Below, one piece after another: positions 9,303 through 16,796 of a stretch of 64,000 nucleotides of DNA. This stretch comes from Asticcacaulis excentricus (GTDB lineage Bacteria; Pseudomonadota; Alphaproteobacteria; Caulobacterales; Caulobacteraceae): contig NZ_AP018827.1 in assembly GCF_003966695.1 (NCBI RefSeq), positions 1,592,501 to 1,656,500 of the forward strand, read 5' to 3'. The notes below the pieces were generated by a model. That model made no database searches. It was not told the origin of the DNA and saw only the letters and a program-made list of their open reading frames with translations. The position numbers were made by a program, and so were the translations under genes. Every line of letters starts with the position of its first letter. The stretch's first letter is position 1.

Positions 9303-9420
9303 CTTCGTGAATCCCTTAAAAAAGAAGCATCCCCAAAGTCACACGGGACCAAGGGGATTCCAAATTCTAAGCTTTAAGGGGCTTAGGCGCGCCTTGTGTA
9401 TAAAAACGGCCTCAATGTCA

Positions 9421-9453
9421 ATAAAAACCCCTGCACGATCACGCACAGGGGTT
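9421..9453 (-). terminator. Intrinsic terminator after the TraB/GumN gene
   Basis: Read on the reverse strand, AACCCCTG and CAGGGGTT arms flank a 12-nt loop containing GTGATC, and a run of five T follows. It lies just downstream of the stop codon at 9468-9470. Confidence 0.8.
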
Positions 9454-9467
9454 ACGATCAAAGCGGC

Positions 9468-10385
9468 TTACTTCGCCGACTGATAATCGTACAGTTCGAC
9501 CTTGATGCCTTCTTTTTTCAGCAGGGCCTGCACGCTGTCCGGACCGGCGAGGTGCCCGGCACCGACGACGATCATCTGCGTGCCAGAACCGGCCAGCACG
9601 TCCTTGATCGGCTGCACCCAGTTGCGGTTGCGGGTGACCATGACGGCTTCGTACATCTTCGGCGTCTTGGTCTTCATCTCGTCGATCATCAGGACTTCCA
9701 TCCCCTTGATATCGCCGGTCTGCCACGCCGTCAGCAGCTTGGTGAACTGCGCCTTGACGTTGGCGTCTTCCTTGACCGTATCGAGCAGCGCCTTCGACTC
9801 TTCACCAAACACATCCTGAGAGAGGAGCTTCATCTGGTCTTCCATTGTCTCCAGCCCCTTAACGGGCAGGTTCTTGGCGCGCGCCGCCGCCAGAAGCGTC
9901 TTGTCCACACCGATGTTCGGATCAAAGCCTTCGGTCTGCATCTGCTTCAGGACCAGCATCAGGCTGGCCAGCCACGGCTTCAGCATGACCAACTGGTCGA
10001 TATTGAGACCATATTTGGCGTAGGTGTCGCGGATCAGCTTCTGTTCTTCGGCCGTGTAGGGCTTCAAAAGGCTGCCCGTCGGGTCGATCCCGTACTTTTG
10101 TACCAGCGCGCCCATCGCCGCCTGATCATCGGCATTGGGCACTTCGAGATAAAGCGTATCGGCGCTGTTGAACACCTTGTCGAGGGCGGGCGTCTTCCAT
10201 TGGGTGTCCGCTTTCAGAATATGGAAGGAGCCATACAGATAGATGGTGGAGTCCGCGTCGGTGATGACCCACATTTTCGGGGCGGGCGCGGCCTCTTTGG
10301 CCTCCGCGGCCCCCAGCGGCAGCAGGGCGGCGACAGCGACAAAGCCGGTCAGAAGCGCACGGCGGGTGTGTTTCAGATTGATCAT
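9468..10385 (-). CDS. TraB/GumN family protein
   Basis: A 305-residue exported protein with a twin-Arg-like N-terminus (KHTRRALLTGF) and a signal sequence ending near AEAK. The TraB/GumN fold is suggested by an early GSFHILK motif, a LYLEVPNADD segment and a C-terminal MIVVGAGHLAG, which hold the conserved His and Glu of this proposed metallopeptidase-like family. Biochemical function is not established in bacteria. It is monocistronic, with its own terminator. Confidence 0.85.
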   Translation of the reverse strand: MINLKHTRRALLTGFVAVAALLPLGAAEAKEAAPAPKMWVITDADSTIYLYGSFHILKADTQWKTPALDKVFNSADTLYLEVPNADDQAAMGALVQKYGIDPTGSLLKPYTAEEQKLIRDTYAKYGLNIDQLVMLKPWLASLMLVLKQMQTEGFDPNIGVDKTLLAAARAKNLPVKGLETMEDQMKLLSQDVFGEESKALLDTVKEDANVKAQFTKLLTAWQTGDIKGMEVLMIDEMKTKTPKMYEAVMVTRNRNWVQPIKDVLAGSGTQMIVVGAGHLAGPDSVQALLKKEGIKVELYDYQSAK

Positions 10386-10423
10386 GGGATACCCCCTCTT
10401 GAGTGTGAAAAAAAGACTATAGG

Positions 10424-10612
10424 TTAAGGTTGAAAGATGTCTTCGATTTTCAGTCCGAAGACGTCGGCGATTTTGAAAGCCAGCGGCAGGGAGGGATCGT
10501 ACTTCTCCGTTTCGATGGCATTCACGGTCTGGCGTGACACATCCAGCTTCTGGGCCAGATCGGCCTGAGACAGGTTCAGTTCCGCACGCAGGACTTTGAG
10601 ACGGTTTTTCAT
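10424..10612 (-). CDS. Small XRE-type HTH regulator (YozG-like)
   Basis: The 62-residue protein is almost entirely one Cro/CI helix-turn-helix: LRAELNLSQADLAQKLDVSRQTVNAIETEKYDPS, followed by a short C-terminal helix. It starts 15 nt after the stop of a four-helix membrane protein gene on the same strand, so the two are probably co-transcribed. Tiny XRE regulators paired with small multi-pass membrane proteins are common in bacteria; the regulator usually acts on its own operon. No target can be shown here. Confidence 0.88.
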   Translation of the reverse strand: MKNRLKVLRAELNLSQADLAQKLDVSRQTVNAIETEKYDPSLPLAFKIADVFGLKIEDIFQP

Positions 10613-10627
10613 GGGTTTATCTGGGGT

Positions 10628-11071
10628 TTACCGGTGCCGCAGCCACCAGATGAGCCAGGCGATACCATAGCCTATGATCGCGGGGGCAAGAGAGGTAATC
10701 ATGCCCAAGGCTACCAGATGGCCTTCGTAATCCATGAAGCGCACATAGGGCATCATCAGGGCATCACCACCGGCCAGAGCCGCCACAAAGGCAAAGACCG
10801 ATATCAGCAGCCCGGAGGACCCACCCCAATACCACGCCCATTTGTGGGCCTCTCTTTGGGCCTCATCTATGGTCAGCCACCAGAATACGCTGACGGCCAT
10901 GGCGGCGATCAGCACAAAACCCACGACCACATAGGCCACGGTGGGATTGTTGCGCATCAGCCCCGTACCCGAAGAAATATCATAACCCATAATGCCGCCC
11001 AGTATCAGGCTCATGAGCACGAAGGCTCCCATCATCCATCCGGCGGTTGCACGCAGATTTTTCACTTTCAT
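10628..11071 (-). CDS. Small multi-pass membrane protein paired with XRE regulator
   Basis: The product is 147 residues with four hydrophobic spans (MMGAFVLMSLILGGIMG, YVVVGFVLIAAMAVSVFWW, LLISVFAFVAALAGG and LGMITSLAPAIIGYGIAWLIWW). I do not recognise a characterised family. The ATG at 11069-11071 has GGAG very close; an upstream TTG at 11092 would add seven residues. It is the first gene of a two-gene unit with the XRE regulator. Confidence 0.75.
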   Translation of the reverse strand: MKVKNLRATAGWMMGAFVLMSLILGGIMGYDISSGTGLMRNNPTVAYVVVGFVLIAAMAVSVFWWLTIDEAQREAHKWAWYWGGSSGLLISVFAFVAALAGGDALMMPYVRFMDYEGHLVALGMITSLAPAIIGYGIAWLIWWLRHR

Positions 11072-11092
11072 CTCTCCGTTAAAGACAAGCAA

Positions 11093-11135
11093 CCTTTACA
11101 CCGGGGCAATTGATGATGTCAAGTACCCTTGTCAA
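11093..11135 (-). promoter_or_regulatory. Candidate promoter/operator of the membrane protein-XRE unit
   Basis: On the reverse strand, two TTGACA hexamers occur 13 bp apart (complements of 11130-11135 and 11117-11122). The nearer one is followed after 18 bp by TAAAGG (complement of 11093-11098), a plausible -35/-10 pair. The duplicated hexamer could also be an operator for the XRE product. The elements are very close to the ATG at 11071. Confidence 0.35.
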
Positions 11136-11313
11136 AAAGATTGCGAAACTTGTCATGTCCTACCCTTGCACGGCACCAGCGCCCCGCGAAACGTTTGTGA
11201 CGTTTTAGGTGCGTTGAAAAAAGTAACTGTCCTGAGATAGGGAATATTTACCCTTCCCTGTTAGGAATTCCCTGTAAAACAAGGGGCCACCGCAGGCCCG
11301 TTCCGGAACCCGT

Positions 11314-12447
11314 ATGATTACCTGTGACCTGATTGCCCCGCGCGACCTTAGCGAAACCGACATGGCCGCGTGGCGCGACATGGCGCGCCAGACCTTTGCC
11401 TTCGGCTCGCCCGTCCTGTCGTGGGACTTCTGCGCCACCGTGGCGCAGGTGCGCGATGACGTAAGGGTGGCGGTTTTTCGTCGTGCCGGAAAGACCCTCG
11501 CCTTTTTGCCGCACCACCGCCGTCCGGGGCAGTTTGCGCGCCCCGTCGGCGCGCCGTTCAACGACTATACCGCCCTGATCAGCTTTCCGGACACGGCCTT
11601 CCCCGCGCGGGAAGCGCTGGCTCTGGCCGGGATTCGCGCCTTTCAGGTGTCGGGCCTGATCGACCCCTACGGGGCCTTTGACGGTTTTGAGGGCGAACCC
11701 GAAGACGCCTACGGCATCGACCTGACTCACGACGAGACGGTCAATAATGTCGAAAAGAAGCACCTGAAAAACATCAACCGCCTGCGACGTCGCCTCGAAG
11801 AAGAACACGGCGAGGTGCGGTTTGAACTGCCGGATTTCACGCCCGAACATTTCGACGCCATGCTGGCCATCAAACGCGCCCAGACGGCGCAGACCGGCAT
11901 CCACGACTTCCTGTCGGCACCGTGGGTGCAGGCCCTGATGCGCCACCTGTTCGTGCGCCCGGCCGACACTCAGACGCAGCTTTATGGCCACCTGACCACC
12001 GTCACGGCGGGCGGCAAGCCGATCATCTGGCATTTTGGCCCGCGTCTGGGCGACCGCGTCCATCCGTGGGTCTCGGCCTTTGATCCGGCCTACAGCGCCT
12101 ATTCCCCCGGTCAGATCTTCCTGCAAGGCTGCCAGACGCCGCTGCGTGAACTGGGGGTCAATTACTACGACCTCTCAACCGGGCAGCAGCATTATAAGAA
12201 CGCCTTCTGCAACACCCATTCGGTGGTGCAGCATGGCCGCCTGTTTGCCGCCTCCGGTCAGGGTCGCACCTCTGAGACCCTGTCGCGCCTGATCGACAGC
12301 GGCGGCAAGGCGCTGGGCGTGTCGCACCTGACGCGGCGTCTGGGGCGTCGCCTCGACCATCTGGCCAGTCTGGAACTGGACCTCGGCGGGCGCGTCAACG
12401 GCACGATCTACGCCTTCGCCAATGCCCGCAAGCGGTTGAGCCAGTAA
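11314..12447 (+). CDS. GNAT acyltransferase, BioF2-like/CelD-like (Acetyltransf_6)
   Basis: This 377-residue cytoplasmic protein resembles the two-lobed GNAT/FemAB-like transferases found in polysaccharide loci. The central linker is highly charged (EKKHLKNINRLRRRLEEEHGEVRFELPDF), and the C-terminal lobe holds GGKPIIWHFGPRLGD and the family-typical YDLSTGQQHYKNAFC. It is followed at once by a GT2 glycosyltransferase (1-nt gap) and a cupin-like gene, so a role in modifying a sugar or glycoconjugate is likely. In Caulobacter a GNAT protein of this kind (HfsK) modifies holdfast polysaccharide, but I cannot show orthology. Confidence 0.75.
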   Translation: MITCDLIAPRDLSETDMAAWRDMARQTFAFGSPVLSWDFCATVAQVRDDVRVAVFRRAGKTLAFLPHHRRPGQFARPVGAPFNDYTALISFPDTAFPAREALALAGIRAFQVSGLIDPYGAFDGFEGEPEDAYGIDLTHDETVNNVEKKHLKNINRLRRRLEEEHGEVRFELPDFTPEHFDAMLAIKRAQTAQTGIHDFLSAPWVQALMRHLFVRPADTQTQLYGHLTTVTAGGKPIIWHFGPRLGDRVHPWVSAFDPAYSAYSPGQIFLQGCQTPLRELGVNYYDLSTGQQHYKNAFCNTHSVVQHGRLFAASGQGRTSETLSRLIDSGGKALGVSHLTRRLGRRLDHLASLELDLGGRVNGTIYAFANARKRLSQ

Positions 12448-12448
12448 G

Positions 12449-13378
12449 ATGTCGGTCAGCGTGATCATCCCCACCTTCCGCCGCCCGGACGGCTTAAAGA
12501 CCGCGCTGAACTCGGTCTTTGCGCAGACGGGCGTTGAGAGGGCCGTGAACATCATCGTCTGCGACAATTCCCCGGAAGGGTCAGCGCGCGCTGAGGTCGA
12601 GCGCCTGACGCCCGGTGCGGGGCAAACCCTGACCTATTTGCACGAGCCCAATCCCGGCGTTGCCAATGCCCGCAATACGGCGGTAAAGGCCGCGCGTGAC
12701 CCCTTTATCCTCTTCCTCGATGACGACGAAGAGGCTCCGTCCGACTGGGTGGCGAAGATGCTGAGCGTGCAACAGGCCTTTGACGCCGATGTGGTGTTTG
12801 GCCCGGTCACGGCGCGGCTCAAAACCGCCGATCCGAAATTCCGCCCCTATTTCGAAGCCTTCTTCTCGCGCTTCGGACCGGCCCACAGCGGCCCCATCCC
12901 CGACTATTACGGCTGCGGCAATTCGCTGATCCGCCGCGCCCTGCTGAGCGGGGAGCAGCCCTTCGACACCAACCGCAACAACTGCGGCGGTGAGGATGAC
13001 AAGCTGTTCTATGCGCTGAAACAGGAGGGCGCGCGCATGGTGTGGGCGGCCGATGCCTTTGTGTGGGAAGACGTGCCCGAAAGCCGTGCCACGCTGCGTT
13101 ACACCCTGCCGCGCGCCTTTGCCTATGGTCAGGGGCCTTCGACCTCGGCCATGGCCGGTACACCGAAAAAGCCGCTGACCTGCGCCTACTGGATGCTCAA
13201 CGGGCTGGTGCAGGCGGTGCTGTTCGGCGGGGCCGGGCTGGCGCTTTATGCGGCAGGCTCAAAGGCCGCCGCGCGTATCCTCGACAAGGCCGCCCGAGGC
13301 CTTGGCAAACTCATCTGGTTTCACAAGATCGGCTTTTACGGCACGGCCCTGCTGCGCCCCAATCCCGCCGGAAGATAG
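12449..13378 (+). CDS. Family 2 glycosyltransferase
   Basis: This GT-A-type glycosyltransferase has 309 residues. It opens with VSVIIPTFRRPDGLKTAL, and NVAR-type donor binding is seen in NPGVANARNTAVKAA. The metal-binding LDDDEE lies near residue 92, and the expected GGEDDKLFYALKQEG acceptor-side motif near residue 178. The C-terminus has a hydrophobic segment (LNGLVQAVLFGGAGLALYAAG) that may anchor it to the inner membrane. It sits in a three-gene operon with the upstream GNAT protein and the downstream cupin-like protein. The sugar and acceptor are unknown. Confidence 0.9.
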   Translation: MSVSVIIPTFRRPDGLKTALNSVFAQTGVERAVNIIVCDNSPEGSARAEVERLTPGAGQTLTYLHEPNPGVANARNTAVKAARDPFILFLDDDEEAPSDWVAKMLSVQQAFDADVVFGPVTARLKTADPKFRPYFEAFFSRFGPAHSGPIPDYYGCGNSLIRRALLSGEQPFDTNRNNCGGEDDKLFYALKQEGARMVWAADAFVWEDVPESRATLRYTLPRAFAYGQGPSTSAMAGTPKKPLTCAYWMLNGLVQAVLFGGAGLALYAAGSKAAARILDKAARGLGKLIWFHKIGFYGTALLRPNPAGR

Positions 13379-13380
13379 AC

Positions 13381-14331
13381 ATGACCGACATTCTCACCTG
13401 GACTGACGCGCATAAGGCGGGCTTTGGCCGTGAAAACCTCACCTTCACGCACGACCTGCACAACAGCCCGCTGTTTACCGATGAAGCGCTGATCGCCCTG
13501 ATCGACCGCTATCCGCGTGACAAGCTGGAAGTGTTCACCATGGGCTACGACCCGACCAACTGGGGGCAATGGTTCCTCGGTCGCCGCGGCGCGCATGACG
13601 GACGCGCGCTGATGGAAGGCGTGAAGGCCGGGCGGCTGTGGCTCAACCTGCGCAAGGTCAATCATGCGGACGCCGATATCGGCGCCCTGTGCGAGGCCAT
13701 GTTTGCCGAGATTCGCGCCAAAACCGGCGTCAGCACGCTGAAGGAAGATCTGGGTCTGCTGATCTCTTCGCCCAATGCCCACGTCTTCTATCACCTCGAC
13801 ATCCCACTGGTGACCCTGTGGCAGATACGCGGCGTCAAGCACGTCTATGTCTATCCGCCCAAAGCCCCCTATGTCTCCGATCACGACCTCGAAGGCGTGG
13901 CCCTGCGCGAATCGGATGAGCAGTTGCGCTTTGATCCGGCGTGGGATGCCGAGGCGATGAAGGTCGAGTTTGTGCCGGGGCAGATGCTTACGTGGAAACA
14001 AAACGCCCCGCACCGCATCGTCAATCAGGATTCGGTGAACGTCTCCTTGTCGATCGAGTTCATGACCCCGGCGGCCATCTGGCGCGCCAATGTCATCTAC
14101 GCCAATGGCTGCCTGCGCCGCTGGCTGGGGCTGAAACCCGCTCTGGCGACGTCCCCTAAATGGCTGGAGCCGTTCAAGGTGGTGTTTGCGCGTCTGGTCA
14201 AGATGACCGGTGGCTATAATGGCAACAAGTCGCCGCTCAAGCCGCGCTTTACCCTGGACGAAACCCGCCCCGAAGTCCTGCACTTTGATGAGGGGGTCGA
14301 AGTGCCGGTGCCGTCAAAGCGAGCGGCTTAG
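13381..14331 (+). CDS. Cupin/JmjC-like protein with HxD...H site
   Basis: The start ATG is 2 nt after the glycosyltransferase stop; longer upstream readings overlap that gene. The 316-residue product has a cupin-like core with His138-Leu-Asp140 (FYHLDIP) and a distal His211 (APHRIVN), the ligand pattern of Fe(II)/2-oxoglutarate oxygenases of the JmjC/cupin_8 group. YPPKAPYVSDHD lies between them. The co-substrate Lys/Arg cannot be assigned with certainty. Its place in a GNAT-GT2 operon suggests hydroxylation or oxidation of a polysaccharide precursor or a protein partner, which is inference. Confidence 0.75.
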   Translation: MTDILTWTDAHKAGFGRENLTFTHDLHNSPLFTDEALIALIDRYPRDKLEVFTMGYDPTNWGQWFLGRRGAHDGRALMEGVKAGRLWLNLRKVNHADADIGALCEAMFAEIRAKTGVSTLKEDLGLLISSPNAHVFYHLDIPLVTLWQIRGVKHVYVYPPKAPYVSDHDLEGVALRESDEQLRFDPAWDAEAMKVEFVPGQMLTWKQNAPHRIVNQDSVNVSLSIEFMTPAAIWRANVIYANGCLRRWLGLKPALATSPKWLEPFKVVFARLVKMTGGYNGNKSPLKPRFTLDETRPEVLHFDEGVEVPVPSKRAA

Positions 14332-14339
14332 CCTCTTTT

Positions 14340-14448
14340 CATACCTCCCCAGCTTGCTGGGGTATAGCGCAGCGAAAGTATAGCTTTCGCCAGCGTTGGA
14401 ACCGCACGCAGCTTGCGAAGCAAGCAAGATGCGGTGGTGGGGGTTTTT
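14340..14448 (+). repeat. Family C G+C-rich intergenic repeat, interrupted copy
   Basis: It contains the family's CCTCCCC-AGCTTGCT-GGGG hairpin and, after an insertion of about 40 bp, the GATGCGGTGGTGGGGG end. Together with the inverted copy at 14610-14673 it flanks a family A element, so the 349 bp between the cupin gene and the YodC-like gene consist almost wholly of repeats. Confidence 0.7.
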
Positions 14449-14451
14449 ACT

Positions 14452-14575
14452 TAGAGCGTATTTCGTTCAGATTGAATCGAAATCTCGCTCTAACATTTTG
14501 TTTTGTCGCGCATTTGATTCCGAAACGGAGTTCGGCGAAGCCAAAACCGTTGCACACTTTTCGGAATGCGCTCTA
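14452..14575 (-). mobile_element. Family A TA-flanked element, long form (124 bp)
   Basis: The copy starts TAGAGCG and ends CGCTCTA. It is the most diverged of the full-length copies, but retains GTTTTGTCGCG and the 20-bp segment that distinguishes the long form (GGAGTTCGGCGAAGCC). Two GANTC methylation-type sites lie in it, at 14474-14478 and 14516-14520. It codes for no protein. Confidence 0.75.
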
Positions 14576-14609
14576 AGTTCAAAAGACTCAGCAGGTGGAC
14601 ATATCGAAA

Positions 14610-14673
14610 AACACCCCACCACCCTTTGCTCCGCAAAGGGTCCCCCTCCCCGCACGATGTGCAGGGAGGTGTA
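14610..14673 (-). repeat. Family C G+C-rich intergenic repeat
   Basis: CCCCACCACC is followed by a small hairpin (CTTTGCTCCGCAAAG), then TCCCCCTCCCCGCAC and the closing GTGCAGGGAGGTGTAA. It lies in inverted orientation relative to the copy at 14340-14448, downstream of the YodC-like gene. Confidence 0.7.
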
Positions 14674-14680
14674 AGCCTGT

Positions 14681-14893
14681 TTACAATGACGGCGATGCCA
14701 CCGGCGTCGGTTCGTTTGGCGCGGCCTCGGCAGTAGCGGCGACCAGCAGATCGGCCTTGAACTTGTCTGAATGGCGGTCGCCGTGTTCGTCGAACCAGTC
14801 GCAATAGACATAGTTGTCGAGATCGACATTGTTGACGGTCATGGCCGGGCCGCCGGATTTGAGCTGAACCGTATCGCCAATCATATAGCCCAT
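14681..14893 (-). CDS. YodC family protein (DUF2158)
   Basis: The 70-residue protein is built on one small domain (MGYMIGDTVQLKSGGPAMTV, then a YVYCDWFDEHGDRHSDKF stretch), which matches the YodC/DUF2158 family of unknown function. The start at 14893 is fixed by GGAGG placed 6 nt upstream; an in-frame extension to 14980 looks like non-coding sequence. The last 20 residues are a low-complexity Ala/Pro tail. It is likely monocistronic. Confidence 0.85.
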   Translation of the reverse strand: MGYMIGDTVQLKSGGPAMTVNNVDLDNYVYCDWFDEHGDRHSDKFKADLLVAATAEAAPNEPTPVASPSL

Positions 14894-14968
14894 ACTATCC
14901 TCCATCATCTGAAGGACCATCAGGCACACACGGGCGCAAAAAAGCGATATGCCGCGCGCACCGCCTGT

Positions 14969-15071
14969 AAAAGTCTTCAATTTGGATGAGATGGCAGGAG
15001 GCTAGCGCCGCCCGTATATGAATACGGGCAAGCGACGCCGACACCCCAGATCGCCAAATTCAAGACTTTTA
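14969..15071. mobile_element. 103-bp inverted-repeat element with TA ends (family F)
   Basis: The element has 16-bp terminal inverted repeats, AAAGTCTTCAATTTGG on the left and CCAAATTCAAGACTTT on the right (one mismatch), and both ends are bordered by TA (14969-14970 and 15070-15071). The interior has a CCCGTA/TACGGG hairpin at 15011-15027. Its right TA is part of the dCTP deaminase stop codon. The ends are unrelated to family A, but the arrangement is the same. No coding capacity. Confidence 0.65.
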
Positions 15072-16076
15072 CCAAGGCCTGAAATGCTTGGACAGTTTCA
15101 GCCCCTGCTTCTGGTAGTGCGACCCGCCCTGTCCATAGAGCTGTTCCGGCCTGGCCACCAGCGGCTCATAGACCAGACGCGCCACGGTCTGCCCGTGTTC
15201 CAGCAGGAAGGGCGTCTCGTGGCAGCGCACTTCCAGCACGCCTTTTGAACCGATGCCGCCCGCCTCTTCGGTGCCGAAGCCCGGATCGAAGAAACCGGCA
15301 TAGTGGACGCGGAATTCGCCGACGCTGGGGTCGATGGGCAGCATCTCGGCGGCTTCGGTCACCGGGATGACGACATCGGTTTGCGAGGCAAGGATGTAGA
15401 ATTCGCCCGGATCGAGCAGCAACTGCCCCTTGTTCTGATAAAGCGGCTCCCAGAAGTCGCGCGGATTGTGGCCATCGACATGATCGAGGTCGATGACCCC
15501 GGCGTGACGCCGCGCCCGATAGCCGACCAGATCGCCGGTCATCAGGTCCACGCCGCAATCGGCCGTATAGAGCTTGGGCACCTCACCGGTCTTGAGGCGC
15601 AACTGGTTCAGGCGCGTCCCCGTGCGGGCCAGCACCGAAAAGGTCTGCGGTGCGATTTCGACATAGATCGGGCCCTTGTAGCCTTCGCGCACATCGTCAA
15701 ACAGGTCGCCGAAATCCGACAAAAGGCGCACGAAGACATCCACGCGCCCGGTCGAGCTTTTGGGGTTGGCGCGCGCCGAAACGCCGGTGGGCAGGCTTAA
15801 AAACTCCTGCAACTCAGCGATATAGACGCAGCCCGATTCGAACACCGCGCCCCGCGTCAGGTCCATTTCGTGCATCACCACGTCGGGCAGGCGATCCATT
15901 ACCCGCTTGCCGCGCGGCAGATAGGAGGCGCGCACGCGCCAGGCCCTCGCCCCCAGCCGCAGGTCGATCGAGGCCGGCTGAATCTGGTCGGCATCAAGCG
16001 TTGAGGCGCTCATAATGGCGCTCTGATCAACCAGTTCACGGATGGATTGCAGCGGCAGGATACCGGAAACAGTCAT
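15069..16076 (-). CDS. dcd: 2'-Deoxycytidine 5'-triphosphate deaminase
   Basis: The enzyme deaminates dCTP to dUTP, feeding thymidylate synthesis. The 335-residue product is the long alphaproteobacterial form made of two dUTPase-like halves. The N-terminal half has QIQPASIDLRLGARAWR; the middle has ARANPKSSTGRVDVFVRL and a GYKGPIYVEI strand. The C-terminal half carries the second deaminase-like core (HYAGFFDPGFG, VLEVRCHETPFLLEHGQTV). The ATG at 16074-16076 was chosen because an upstream extension would overlap the divergent apaG promoter region. The stop TAA lies at the end of an inverted-repeat element. Confidence 0.92.
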   Translation of the reverse strand: MTVSGILPLQSIRELVDQSAIMSASTLDADQIQPASIDLRLGARAWRVRASYLPRGKRVMDRLPDVVMHEMDLTRGAVFESGCVYIAELQEFLSLPTGVSARANPKSSTGRVDVFVRLLSDFGDLFDDVREGYKGPIYVEIAPQTFSVLARTGTRLNQLRLKTGEVPKLYTADCGVDLMTGDLVGYRARRHAGVIDLDHVDGHNPRDFWEPLYQNKGQLLLDPGEFYILASQTDVVIPVTEAAEMLPIDPSVGEFRVHYAGFFDPGFGTEEAGGIGSKGVLEVRCHETPFLLEHGQTVARLVYEPLVARPEQLYGQGGSHYQKQGLKLSKHFRPW

Positions 16077-16181
16077 CAGGAATCGCAACTTTCTTAAAGC
16101 AGGGGAGGTGCATTTAAGCGGCTCAAACACAATGCGCAAAGAAAAACTGACACAGGCCGCGAAGCGTCCTATTCTGCGCCC

Positions 16182-16580
16182 ATGATCTATACCGCCACCA
16201 CCGACGGCGTGACTGTCAGCGTCCGCGTTCAGTTCATTCCGCGCAATGATGACGCCATCCGCGCCCACAAATGGCTGTGGACCTACCACATCACCATTGC
16301 CAATGCTTCAAACCGCGCCCTTCAGCTCAGGACGCGACACTGGCGCATCACTGATGCGCTGGGCCGCGTGCAAACGGTCGATGGCGAAGGCGTGGTCGGC
16401 GAAACCCCGCGCATTCGTCCGGGGGATAGCTACAGCTATGCGTCTAGCTGTCCACTGGATACGGACTCCGGCACCATGGGCGGGCATTATATGTGCGTGA
16501 CGGATGAGGGCGAATGGCTGGCCATACAGGTGCCGCTGTTCTCGCTGGATGCGCCGCAGACCCGGCGCGTGTTGAATTAG
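16182..16580 (+). CDS. apaG: ApaG family protein
   Basis: The 132-residue protein has a fibronectin III-like ApaG fold. Family hallmarks are YHITIANAS, the RHWRITDALGR strand, VDGEGVVGETPRIRPGDSYSYASSCPL and GTMGGHYMC. ApaG has been linked to Mg/Co efflux in enterobacteria, but its molecular role is not settled. It diverges from dcd across 105 bp. Its TAG stop codon (16578-16580) is the first three bases of a family A element. Confidence 0.95.
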   Translation: MIYTATTDGVTVSVRVQFIPRNDDAIRAHKWLWTYHITIANASNRALQLRTRHWRITDALGRVQTVDGEGVVGETPRIRPGDSYSYASSCPLDTDSGTMGGHYMCVTDEGEWLAIQVPLFSLDAPQTRRVLN

Positions 16581-16701
16581 AGCGAAATGACTTTAGGTGG
16601 AAACGCCATTTCGCTCTACATTTTTGTTTTGTCGCGATGTTTTTGCGGAAAACCGCTCACACTTTTGGCTTCGCCGAACTCCGTTTCCGCACATCGCTCT
16701 A
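16578..16701 (-). mobile_element. Family A TA-flanked element, long form (124 bp)
   Basis: TAGAGCGAAATG to CATCGCTCTA. It starts with an imperfect hairpin (GAGCGAAATGACTTT.../...GCCATTTCGCTC), then GTTTTGTCGCGATG and the second hairpin (GCGGAAAACCGC). The left TAG is the apaG stop codon. Confidence 0.85.
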
Positions 16702-16758
16702 AGGCTGCCGCCTGAGCCGCTTCGCCTTGTTCAACACCTATAAACCATTTCAGCGGAC

Positions 16759-16787
16759 CCTCGGCTCAAAACCCATAACCGCCGAGG
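16759..16787 (+). promoter_or_regulatory. Stem-loop covering the ribosome site of the soluble chemoreceptor gene
   Basis: CCTCGGC (16759-16765) can pair with GCCGAGG (16781-16787) around a 15-nt loop. The 3' arm contains the GAGGA ribosome site (16784-16788) for the ATG at 16797, so the folded form would hide it. Confidence 0.35.
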
Positions 16788-16796
16788 AACCGCCCC

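Noticed and set aside
9303-9420. Attenuator or riboswitch in the argD leader
   Set aside because: Only a weak GGGGA/TCCCC pairing is seen, with no leader peptide or known aptamer pattern.
13042-13380. Upstream extension of the cupin-like gene (about 113 residues)
   Set aside because: It overlaps the well-supported glycosyltransferase frame. The ATG at 13381 follows that stop by 2 nt and begins a normal protein sequence.
16581-16702. Short open frames inside family A copies encoding FLRKTAHTFGFAELRFR
   Set aside because: The same peptide appears wherever this repeat orientation occurs. It reflects repeat DNA and lacks ribosome sites.
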